Below the pieces are notes generated by a model. It made no database searches, was not told the DNA's origin, and saw only the letters and a list, made by a program, of their open reading frames with translations. From Spirochaetaceae bacterium (GTDB lineage Bacteria > Spirochaetota > Spirochaetia > Treponematales > Breznakiellaceae): 6,904 bases of DNA. The stretch is taken from NCBI GenBank assembly GCA_031255395.1, contig JAIRSQ010000048.1, positions 1-6,904 of the forward strand, read 5' to 3'. Position numbers and translations under genes: made by a program. Shown here in pieces: positions 1-5,611 of this stretch. Numbering within the stretch: position 1 is the first letter of the stretch; each line of letters starts with the position of its first letter.

Positions 1-54
1 AAGGAATACCCGAAGAAGCCGCATTTTCACCACAACCACAAGTCGAACTGTTGA
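1..54 (+). CDS. C-terminal tail of an unidentified plus-strand protein (partial)
   Basis: The first reading frame is open from the window edge to a TGA at 52-54 and encodes 17 residues, KEYPKKPHFHHNHKSNC, rich in His and Lys. Third codon positions are mostly G or C, as in the operon genes, which favours this frame over the frame ending at 66, whose third positions are A-rich. No start is visible and no family can be recognised from so short a tail. If real, it is convergent with the operon, and the hairpin array would lie between the two 3' ends. The frame ending at 66 remains an alternative. Confidence 0.4.
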   Translation, partial: KEYPKKPHFHHNHKSNC

Positions 55-134
55 GGGGGGATGCGTAAGGGGAGCAACCCGCCGCTGTCATGTTTCTTAA
101 ATTGTTGACAGTGGGGCACACCCCCCTCCCCTAT

Positions 135-154
135 GGGCGCACTTCGTTGCGCCC
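135..154. repeat. Hairpin, 7-bp stem, 6-nt loop
   Basis: GGGCGCA at 135-141 pairs with TGCGCCC at 148-154 around the loop CTTCGT, which contains TTCG as in stable tetraloops. Confidence 0.7.
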
Positions 155-164
155 TACCCCCTCT

Positions 165-181
165 GCGGGGGACACCCCCGC
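165..181. repeat. Hairpin, 7-bp stem, 3-nt loop
   Basis: GCGGGGG at 165-171 pairs with CCCCCGC at 175-181 around ACA. A competing hairpin pairs 157-161 with 167-171, so the two could be alternative folds. Confidence 0.65.
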
Positions 182-206
182 AACGCCCCCACTCTACTGT
201 CCCGCG

Positions 207-235
207 TGTCCGGTGCGCCACCGGCGCACCGGACA
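207..235. repeat. Hairpin, 13-bp perfect stem, 3-nt loop
   Basis: TGTCCGGTGCGCC at 207-219 pairs perfectly with its reverse complement at 223-235 around the loop ACC. This is the longest and strongest stem in the window. Confidence 0.85.
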
Positions 236-239
236 GCGG

Positions 240-260
240 CAAAACCGCCATGCGGTTTTG
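240..260. terminator. Candidate bidirectional terminator hairpin
   Basis: CAAAACCGC at 240-248 pairs with GCGGTTTTG at 252-260 around the loop CAT. The GC-rich inner stem flanked by A4 and T4 gives a terminator-like shape on either strand. The T tract is only four bases, so intrinsic termination would be modest. Placement between convergent gene ends fits a shared terminator; the function is inferred. Confidence 0.4.
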
Positions 261-261
261 T

Positions 262-293
262 CCCCTCTCCTAGGGGCAAACCGAAGGTTTGCC
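262..293. repeat. Two abutting hairpins (5-bp and 8-bp stems)
   Basis: CCCCT at 262-266 pairs with AGGGG at 272-276. GGCAAACC at 275-282 pairs with GGTTTGCC at 286-293 around the loop GAA. The two share bases 275-276, so full formation of both is slightly competitive. Confidence 0.65.
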
Positions 294-313
294 GTAGTCC
301 CCGCCTTCTCGTA

Positions 314-330
314 GTGCGCCATAGGCGCAC
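314..330. repeat. Hairpin, 7-bp stem, 3-nt loop
   Basis: GTGCGCC at 314-320 pairs with GGCGCAC at 324-330 around ATA. The stem shares its GTGCGCC core with the long hairpin at 207-235, and a decayed relative occurs at 6610-6624. Confidence 0.75.
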
Positions 331-405
331 AGGGTCCCCAGCCTCCCCGCCTTCGTTCACTCGTCAGACCGTTCGCAAGGACGACTCGCAACACTCGGCC
401 ACATT

Positions 406-432
406 GCTCATTACTCATCGCTCATTACTCAT
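406..432. repeat. 13-bp tandem direct repeat
   Basis: GCTCATTACTCAT occurs at 406-418 and again at 420-432, separated by one base. The 11-bp core CTCATTACTCA occurs a third time at 5604-5614, at the ATPase-permease junction. Confidence 0.75.
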
Positions 433-509
433 TCATCCACCCCCGCACTTTTCATCGTGTGCCTTAACAGATGGCTCTTGGTAAAATGAGAATTGCTGCC
501 CCCCGCCTC

Positions 510-2231
510 TTATCCTTTGTTTCCTATTGAAAGCATCGCTTCTATTTCGTGTTTCGAGACGGCGCTGTTTTTGCGGCCAGCGGGCTTGCCGTCTTTGTAT
601 AAGATCAGCGTGGGCGTAGCCATCACTTGCAGACTTTCGACAAGGTCTTTTTCTTCCTCCACGTTCAAGCGGACTATTTTAAGTCGGCCCGCATAGCCTT
701 TTTCCAACTGGTCTATTATGGGCGAGACGGCTGTACAGTGTTTGCACCGCATAGCCCAAAAGTAGAGCAGCACGGGAACGGAGGAGGCCAGCACATCAGC
801 ATCAAAATTGACAGTGCCCGTTGGCGGGTCGCCGAGTGCTGACATAAAGAACGCCCCTTTCGGATCGGAGGCGAGTGACGAACCCGCTGGCGGGGCTGAG
901 GGCGGGTAGCCGAGTGATAAATATGTTGGCGGGGAGAGTGCAGCTTCGTGCGGACGGTCGAGTTGCGGAATCCAGTCGTAGGGGACGCGGTAGGCGCGGT
1001 AAACCATATTTGTGATGCCGCCCAGCTTGCGGGAATAGTACGGGTTGACGTACTCCCAGACCGTTTCGCATGACGGGGTAACCTCGAACAGCCTGCCGTC
1101 CGAACCTTCGGTGATAAGCGTATTGCCGTTGGGCAACCGTTGCGCTGAGCTGATGTAAGGACTGTAAAAGCGATAATTGTCGCTCAAACCGGCCTTTTCC
1201 GCCGTGTACTCCCATTCAATTTCGCGCGTAACCGGGTTAAACTCGATGACGCGGGAATAATCGCGGCGTTTGTCGTTGATGCCGTACAGCGAGGTCGCGG
1301 ACGGAGGGCCGTAACCGCCCCAGCCGCCGTTGTCGAACACAAGCAGATTGCCCTCGCCGGGAAGTCCGTGCGGTATCATATGCAGGTGGTGCTGGCCGAT
1401 AATCCAGCCCAGCCCTTCGAGATCGAGAGCCTCGCTTTGGCCAAAATCCGGGCCTATGCGCCAGACAATTTTGCCTGTTTTTTTGTCCGTTATCGCCAGA
1501 ATGTTGGCGTTTCTTGCATCCCATATCAGGTTATCGGGATGAAAACGCCCGTCACCGCCGTCATACCACCTGTTTGGCCCCAGCGTTGACAGCGAGTTGA
1601 TGTGGAGCCAGTCACCCCGCCCGCTCGTTACCATTGACGGGTCGCGGAAGAGCAAGTTTTTTGCCGCCTCGTCAAAGCCAAGTTCGTCAAAATGGTCTGA
1701 CGGCAGCCAATCCCAGACGATGTTCCCCTGCCAATCAACCTCGATGAAGCGGTCGTCCAGCAACGGCTTGTCCGATATGCCGTGGTTTTCGACATTCGTG
1801 TGAACAAGGATCAGCGTGTTGCCGCCATCCGTGCGTGGAATACTCCCCGGCGCGTAGTAGCCGGTAGAGGAGCCATCCCGCTGGAAGTCGTGGTGCTGTC
1901 GTGCGATGAAACGCGGAGAGCCCGGCTCGTCCTCGACCTGTTCGTTTCGGTCGAATTTCCAGACGATATTCCCGTCCCAGTCAACCTGCAATAAATCAAG
2001 CTGGTCCTGAAAACCTTTGCGCGGCTCGCGACTGCCGGACGAGCCGAGCACGAAACCGCCGGGCAGGATTTTGTTCGGAAACCCGTCCAGCCCCGCCCAG
2101 AGCTGAACCTCGTTGCCACGCATATCTATCAGCAACGCGCCCTTCGCGCTGGGGAATATCGTGTAGCCGCTCCAAGCCCTGTCAGCCTGGTACAGCGTCG
2201 TGCCGGTCGGGTATATGCTTGGATGTCCCAT
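510..2231 (-). CDS. Arylsulfotransferase-family propeller fused to thioredoxin domain
   Basis: This 573-residue protein has an ASST-type beta-propeller at about residues 1-430, a Pro/Ser/Ala-rich linker at 430-470 and a thioredoxin fold at about 473-573. Blade-like repeats of the form D-x-G-N-I-V-W recur at 84-93, 166-175, 251-258, 335-343 and 388-395. Histidine motifs include RQHHD (111-115), DHFDE (179-183), WLHINS (208-213) and the cluster QHHLHMIPH (280-288) before FDNGG. ASST enzymes such as E. coli AssT transfer sulfate from aryl sulfates to phenols through a sulfated histidine. Here the propeller has only one Cys (388). The thioredoxin part has CKHC at 496-499, unlike the usual CGPC, and a cis-Pro motif ATP at 538-540. 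There is no signal peptide, so it is probably cytoplasmic. The ATG lies 3 nt after the upstream stop, with AAGGAGG 8 nt away. Substrate is unknown. Confidence 0.88.
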   Translation of the reverse strand: MGHPSIYPTGTTLYQADRAWSGYTIFPSAKGALLIDMRGNEVQLWAGLDGFPNKILPGGFVLGSSGSREPRKGFQDQLDLLQVDWDGNIVWKFDRNEQVEDEPGSPRFIARQHHDFQRDGSSTGYYAPGSIPRTDGGNTLILVHTNVENHGISDKPLLDDRFIEVDWQGNIVWDWLPSDHFDELGFDEAAKNLLFRDPSMVTSGRGDWLHINSLSTLGPNRWYDGGDGRFHPDNLIWDARNANILAITDKKTGKIVWRIGPDFGQSEALDLEGLGWIIGQHHLHMIPHGLPGEGNLLVFDNGGWGGYGPPSATSLYGINDKRRDYSRVIEFNPVTREIEWEYTAEKAGLSDNYRFYSPYISSAQRLPNGNTLITEGSDGRLFEVTPSCETVWEYVNPYYSRKLGGITNMVYRAYRVPYDWIPQLDRPHEAALSPPTYLSLGYPPSAPPAGSSLASDPKGAFFMSALGDPPTGTVNFDADVLASSVPVLLYFWAMRCKHCTAVSPIIDQLEKGYAGRLKIVRLNVEEEKDLVESLQVMATPTLILYKDGKPAGRKNSAVSKHEIEAMLSIGNKG

Positions 2232-2234
2232 ATT

Positions 2235-3749
2235 TTAAGCCTCCTTGCCGCTGGTTTTTGGTTTTACCTTCCGCTCGCCGGAATTTATAACGCAAAAATT
2301 CGATACTTCGCCGCCGGAAGCGGTGATTTTAAAGCCGAACGGATTATCAATCAGAGTTTCGGAGTGCGGATTTATGCCCGCGACCGCCGTTACCTTGCCG
2401 CCAGGCCCGTCCGGAGCGCCCGGTACGCGGAAACGGCTCACATTTAGCGGCTCAACGGCAACCTCGTCCGGTACGGACAGTTGCGGAATCCAGCCGTACG
2501 GGACGCGACAGGCACGGTAAATCCGGTTTGAAAAGAGACCGCCTCTGCCGTGCCTGACTTGCGGCGCTACATATTCCCACACAGTTTCATGCTCTGCCGT
2601 AACCTCAAAGACTCGCCCGTTGCAACCTTCGGTGATAAGAGTGTTGCCGTTGGGCAGCCGTTGCGCCGAACTTGCGAACGGACTGTAAAACTTGTACGAA
2701 TCGAGCGGCTCGATGTGCCCCGCCTCTGACGGCGTGTACTGCCAGACAAGCTCCAGCGACAGCGGGTCAAACTCCAGTACGCGGGAATAATCCCGCCGCT
2801 TGTCCGCCGTACCGTAACGGGACAGACCGCCCGGTACGCCATACCCTGCCCAGCCGCCGCTGTCAAAGACCAGGACGTTTCCCGCTCCAGGGAGCCCCGC
2901 CGGAATCAGGCGGGCGTTATGAGGCCCGATAACCTGCCCGAACGGGACATCGCGGTAATCCGGCCCGAGCCGCCAAACGATGCCGCCTGTTTTCTTGTCG
3001 ATTATAGCTAGGATGTTGACGTTCCTGCCGCTTATGATGATGTTGTCCGGGTGGAAACGGCTGTCCCCACAGTCGTGGAATCTGTTCGGGCCGAGCGTGG
3101 AGACGCTGTTCAGCGCGAACCACAGGCCCTTTCCGCCGTGCGAAACGGAGGCGGACGGCAACCTGAATATTACGTTTTTGGCAGCCTCGTCGAAGCCGAA
3201 TTCGTCGAAATGATCGACCGCATTCCATCGCCAGAGAATATCGCCCTGCCAGTCGACCTCGATGATGCTGCTATCGAGCAGTGTTTTGGCGGAAACTGCC
3301 GGGTCGTACACGTCACGGTTCACCAGAATCAGCGTGTTGCCGCCGTCAGTTTTGGGCTCGGAACCGGACGCAACGTGACCGGCACTCGCCTCTTCGCGCT
3401 CGTAATCGTGATGCTGGCGGGCCATCCAGCGCGGCACTTCGCCACCGTCCGACACATACTCGTTCCGGTCAAATTTCCAAACGATATTCCCGTTCCAGTC
3501 AACCTGAACGAGGTCAAAGTTATCGACCGGATAGCCCTCGCCGCCCCTGCCGCCCGTACTGCCCATCATAAAACCGCCCGGCAGAACCTTGTTCGGCTCC
3601 CCGCGCAGACCCTTCCACAGGCGTACTGCCCTGCCATTCATATCGATGAGCAGCGCTCCCTCCGGCGAAGGAAGCGCCGTGTAGCCTGACCAAGCCGCCT
3701 TTGGCCTGTAAATCGTAACCCCTGTCGGGTATACAGTTGGATGTCCCAT
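2235..3749 (-). CDS. Arylsulfotransferase-like propeller paralog lacking several histidines
   Basis: This 504-residue protein is paralogous to its downstream neighbour over the propeller: 40 of the first 60 residues are identical and both begin MGHP--YPTG. Shared motifs are RQHHD (111-115), DHFDE (179-183), RFHPDN (231-236), RRDYSRV and AQRLPNGNTLITEG (362-375). It differs where the other has a histidine cluster: WFALNS replaces WLHINS (Ala212), and PHNARLIPA (276-284) keeps one His of four. The tail from about 430 is about 75 residues with one Cys (486) and no thioredoxin fold. There are four Cys in total (227, 376, 414, 486) and no signal peptide. The start at 3749 is chosen because AAGGA lies 5 nt upstream and the paralog starts identically; a longer frame to 3863 would run into the previous gene. 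It may have altered or lost catalysis, or bind ligand or partner. Confidence 0.85.
   Translation of the reverse strand: MGHPTVYPTGVTIYRPKAAWSGYTALPSPEGALLIDMNGRAVRLWKGLRGEPNKVLPGGFMMGSTGGRGGEGYPVDNFDLVQVDWNGNIVWKFDRNEYVSDGGEVPRWMARQHHDYEREEASAGHVASGSEPKTDGGNTLILVNRDVYDPAVSAKTLLDSSIIEVDWQGDILWRWNAVDHFDEFGFDEAAKNVIFRLPSASVSHGGKGLWFALNSVSTLGPNRFHDCGDSRFHPDNIIISGRNVNILAIIDKKTGGIVWRLGPDYRDVPFGQVIGPHNARLIPAGLPGAGNVLVFDSGGWAGYGVPGGLSRYGTADKRRDYSRVLEFDPLSLELVWQYTPSEAGHIEPLDSYKFYSPFASSAQRLPNGNTLITEGCNGRVFEVTAEHETVWEYVAPQVRHGRGGLFSNRIYRACRVPYGWIPQLSVPDEVAVEPLNVSRFRVPGAPDGPGGKVTAVAGINPHSETLIDNPFGFKITASGGEVSNFCVINSGERKVKPKTSGKEA
2240..2246 (-). promoter_or_regulatory. Shine-Dalgarno inside the upstream gene (coupling)
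   Basis: AAGGAGG, read on the minus strand, forms part of the last codons of the upstream propeller gene and sits 8 nt before the ATG at 2231. Ribosomes finishing the upstream gene would uncover this site, which suggests coupled production of the two paralogs. Confidence 0.7.
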
Positions 3750-3754
3750 ACCTA

Positions 3755-3759
3755 TCCTT
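3755..3759 (-). promoter_or_regulatory. Shine-Dalgarno overlapping upstream stop codon
   Basis: AAGGA on the minus strand overlaps the TAA stop (3758-3760) of the binding-protein gene and lies 5 nt before the ATG at 3749. This fixes the start of the propeller gene and links the enzyme genes to the transporter translationally. Confidence 0.65.
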
Positions 3760-4774
3760 ACTCGAACTCTCCCCTGCCGGGGAAAGCAGCTTTCAATGCG
3801 TCCGTGTCGATGTACTTGTGAAGGTCGTAGGGGTACTTTATGACCCCGTTGACCTGCGCCCATTCGTGCAGACCCTCAATCGCGTCGAAGACATACTGGT
3901 CAAAGTCGATGTAATTCGTGTTGTTTTTCAGGTTGATGAGCGTATGTTCGACAGGCGTGGACGATACTTCTTGTACGATTTCGGCTGATTTTTGCGGGTC
4001 GCTGTTAAGCATGTCGAAAATTTCCTGCATCGCCCTGAGGTATTTTTCCGCCGCGCTGTTGCGGCCGGTCAAAAATTGTTCCGTGGCAACGGCGAGACTC
4101 AGCGTTGGCACTCCCACTTCGGTCAAATCACCGATGACATGAACGCCGGCAATCCTGTTCAGCGCTTCGGCAGGACGGGCGTTGGCCCACATTGCGACCG
4201 CATCCCCGTTGTTTATCAGCACGACCCCTTCCATCGTGGCATCCACCGGCAGGAAATTCACCGATTCCAGCGCGACCTCGTTGGCGGCGAGTGTCTTGGC
4301 GTGCCAGTATTCCTCCACGGTACCGAGCCGTGTGACGACCCGCTTCCCAGCCAGATCGCTGGGAGAGCGGATCGAGTCGCCTTGCGCGTACAGCTTCCAC
4401 GAATCGAGCGTTCCCTCGCCAAGGCCGGTGAATATACGCAACGGCGTGGACAGCGAACCGCCCAGCCTGTTCAGCACGGCAAAGTCCGCGCCGAAACCGA
4501 TGTCCATCGCCCCCGTCGTAACGGCATCAATCGTGTTGATACCGGCGGCAAAGGAGGCAATCTCCACTGCAAGACCGTGTTTGGCAAAGATGCCCTCGGC
4601 GACACCGACATCGGCGGCATAGGCCGAGACGGTGTCAGTCATCACGCCTAGCCGGACGAGTTCAAGCCCTCCTGCGGCCTTGCCTTGTGCATTCTTTTTG
4701 GAGCAGCCTGCCCCCAACAAGACGATGCCCAGTAAAACTGTCGCGATGATACACATTCTTTTTTTTGCTTTCAT
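3758..4774 (-). CDS. ABC transporter substrate-binding lipoprotein, sulfonate/taurine/NMT1 type
   Basis: This 338-residue binding protein starts with a basic N-region (MKAKKR), a hydrophobic stretch at 8-21 and a lipobox-like GAGC with Cys24 as the likely lipidated residue. Gly at -3 is unusual and would fit the relaxed lipobox seen in spirochaetes. The mature part shows the fold of the SsuA/TauA/NMT1 family: GIFAKHGL at 61-68 (the family's 'GxFxKxGL' segment) and a Gly/Ala-rich segment at 75-97 (FAAG...GAMDIGFGAD). It would capture the substrate outside the membrane and deliver it to the permease encoded next door. AAGGAG lies 6 nt before the ATG. The family binds sulfonates, taurine, nitrate, bicarbonate, thiamine precursors and others, so the ligand is open; the ASST neighbours suggest an organosulfur compound. 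Confidence 0.9.
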   Translation of the reverse strand: MKAKKRMCIIATVLLGIVLLGAGCSKKNAQGKAAGGLELVRLGVMTDTVSAYAADVGVAEGIFAKHGLAVEIASFAAGINTIDAVTTGAMDIGFGADFAVLNRLGGSLSTPLRIFTGLGEGTLDSWKLYAQGDSIRSPSDLAGKRVVTRLGTVEEYWHAKTLAANEVALESVNFLPVDATMEGVVLINNGDAVAMWANARPAEALNRIAGVHVIGDLTEVGVPTLSLAVATEQFLTGRNSAAEKYLRAMQEIFDMLNSDPQKSAEIVQEVSSTPVEHTLINLKNNTNYIDFDQYVFDAIEGLHEWAQVNGVIKYPYDLHKYIDTDALKAAFPGRGEFE

Positions 4775-4823
4775 TTTTTACTCCTTGTAAAAGCATATAT
4801 TTTGAGTAACTTGTACCAAAAAG

Positions 4824-5591
4824 CTACTTTTGGTCGGCAACGCCGAAGCGTTTCAGTGCCGTTCTGCCAACGAAGCGCAGTAAACGGTCCGAAAAATAGC
4901 CCGTCAAACCGAGCGTTACGATGCCGACAAAGATCCAGTCTGTTCTGAAGTACAGGCGCGATGTATATATCAGGTAGCCGATGCCCTTCTGCGCGGCAAG
5001 CATTTCCGCAGCCACGATGGACACGATCGCGCCGCTTAACCCCAGCCGGATGCCGGTAAAAATATGCGGGACGGATGCCGGTATCGTAACGGTAAAGAAT
5101 ATTTGTGCCGGCGATGCGCCCTGCGACAGCGCGACCTGTACCGCAGTCCGGTTTATTCCGGTTACGCCCGCGATCGTGTTGATTATGACCGGGAACATCG
5201 TGGCATAGATGATGATCGCAATTTTCGATTCCTCGCCCACGCCGAACCACATCAAAAACAGCGTCAAAAAGCCGATAGCCGGAATAAACCGGAAAAAGTT
5301 AATCAGCGGTTCAAAAATCCGCCTGACCGCGCCAAACTGTCCGATCAACAGGCCAATCGGAACGGCGGCAGCGATACCCAGCCCCCAGCCCGTAAAAATC
5401 CGCAAAAAACTGATGCCGATATACTGGAACAGCACGCCGTTTGCCACGATTTCTCTGCCACCCCTCAGAGTTTGTAGCGGGCCCGGCAGGAATTCTGAGT
5501 TGTTTATCATGGCTGCAATCTGCCACACGAACAACAACAGTCCCCATGTAACAAAACCCTTTTTCAACAAGAAATTCCCAACTTTTTTCAT
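4824..5591 (-). CDS. ABC transporter permease, sulfonate/taurine type
   Basis: This 255-residue inner-membrane protein has hydrophobic segments at about 13-29, 55-85, 103-117, 124-142, 176-200 and 219-234, the usual size and pattern of SsuC/TauC-type permeases. The cytoplasmic EAA-type loop that contacts the ATPase is at about 151-179 (VQVALSQGASP, then VTIPASVPHIFTG); the first residue of the canonical EAA is replaced by Gln. A TTG at 5615 would give an eight-residue extension overlapping the ATPase stop, but ATG 5591 has GAGAGG at 5601-5606 with 9-nt spacing and begins with a typical MKK. It is 20 nt after the ATPase gene and 49 nt before the binding-protein gene. Confidence 0.92.
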   Translation of the reverse strand: MKKVGNFLLKKGFVTWGLLLFVWQIAAMINNSEFLPGPLQTLRGGREIVANGVLFQYIGISFLRIFTGWGLGIAAAVPIGLLIGQFGAVRRIFEPLINFFRFIPAIGFLTLFLMWFGVGEESKIAIIIYATMFPVIINTIAGVTGINRTAVQVALSQGASPAQIFFTVTIPASVPHIFTGIRLGLSGAIVSIVAAEMLAAQKGIGYLIYTSRLYFRTDWIFVGIVTLGLTGYFSDRLLRFVGRTALKRFGVADQK

Positions 5592-5611
5592 AGTCGCCCG
5601 CCTCTCATTAC

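Larger units (their letters stand above)
135..330. repeat. Array of short hairpins with mostly 3-nt loops
   Basis: Consecutive perfect inverted repeats occur at 135-154, 157-171 or 165-181 (mutually exclusive pairings), 207-235, 240-260, 262-276, 275-293 and 314-330. Stems are 5 to 13 bp and differ in sequence; five of the loops are exactly three bases (ACA, ACC, CAT, GAA, ATA). The hairpins are close together and two of them nearly abut. Each stem is unique, so this is neither a CRISPR array nor a simple tandem repeat. Possible roles are a bidirectional terminator and 3'-end stabiliser between convergent genes, or a target for a structure-recognising protein. The role is inference; the pairing is seen directly. 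Confidence 0.8.
55..509. other. Intergenic region with hairpin array and short direct repeat
   Basis: No gene is supported in these 455 bases. The short open frames on both strands are rich in Arg, Pro and Gly and follow the palindromes, so they are shadows. The stretch 135-330 holds at least seven short inverted repeats. Two copies of CCCCGCCTTC lie at 299-308 and 345-354, and a 13-bp direct repeat follows at 406-432. A related module, CCCCTC-CCTA-GGGC followed by an inverted pair, appears at about 124-155 and again at about 262-296, which suggests growth by duplication. Between 433 and 509 I see nothing distinctive. Confidence 0.7.

Noticed and set aside
135..330. CRISPR array
   Set aside because: There is no repeated unit of constant sequence and no regular spacer; the stems all differ.
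206..484. Plus-strand open frame through the hairpin array
   Set aside because: Its translation is dictated by the palindromes, is rich in Pro, Arg and Ser, and has no credible ribosome-binding site.
3051..3689. Long plus-strand open frame (212 codons) opposite the propeller gene
   Set aside because: It lies wholly antisense to a gene with clear family motifs; the composition is explained by high GC and codon bias, and no domain is recognisable.
3750..3863. Extended start of the first propeller gene inside the binding-protein gene
   Set aside because: The added 38 residues are an out-of-frame reading of the binding-protein gene, and the paralog begins at the same MGHP.
3992..4651. Long plus-strand open frame (219 codons) opposite the binding-protein gene
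   Set aside because: Antisense shadow of a well-supported lipoprotein gene; His/Arg-rich with no recognisable fold.
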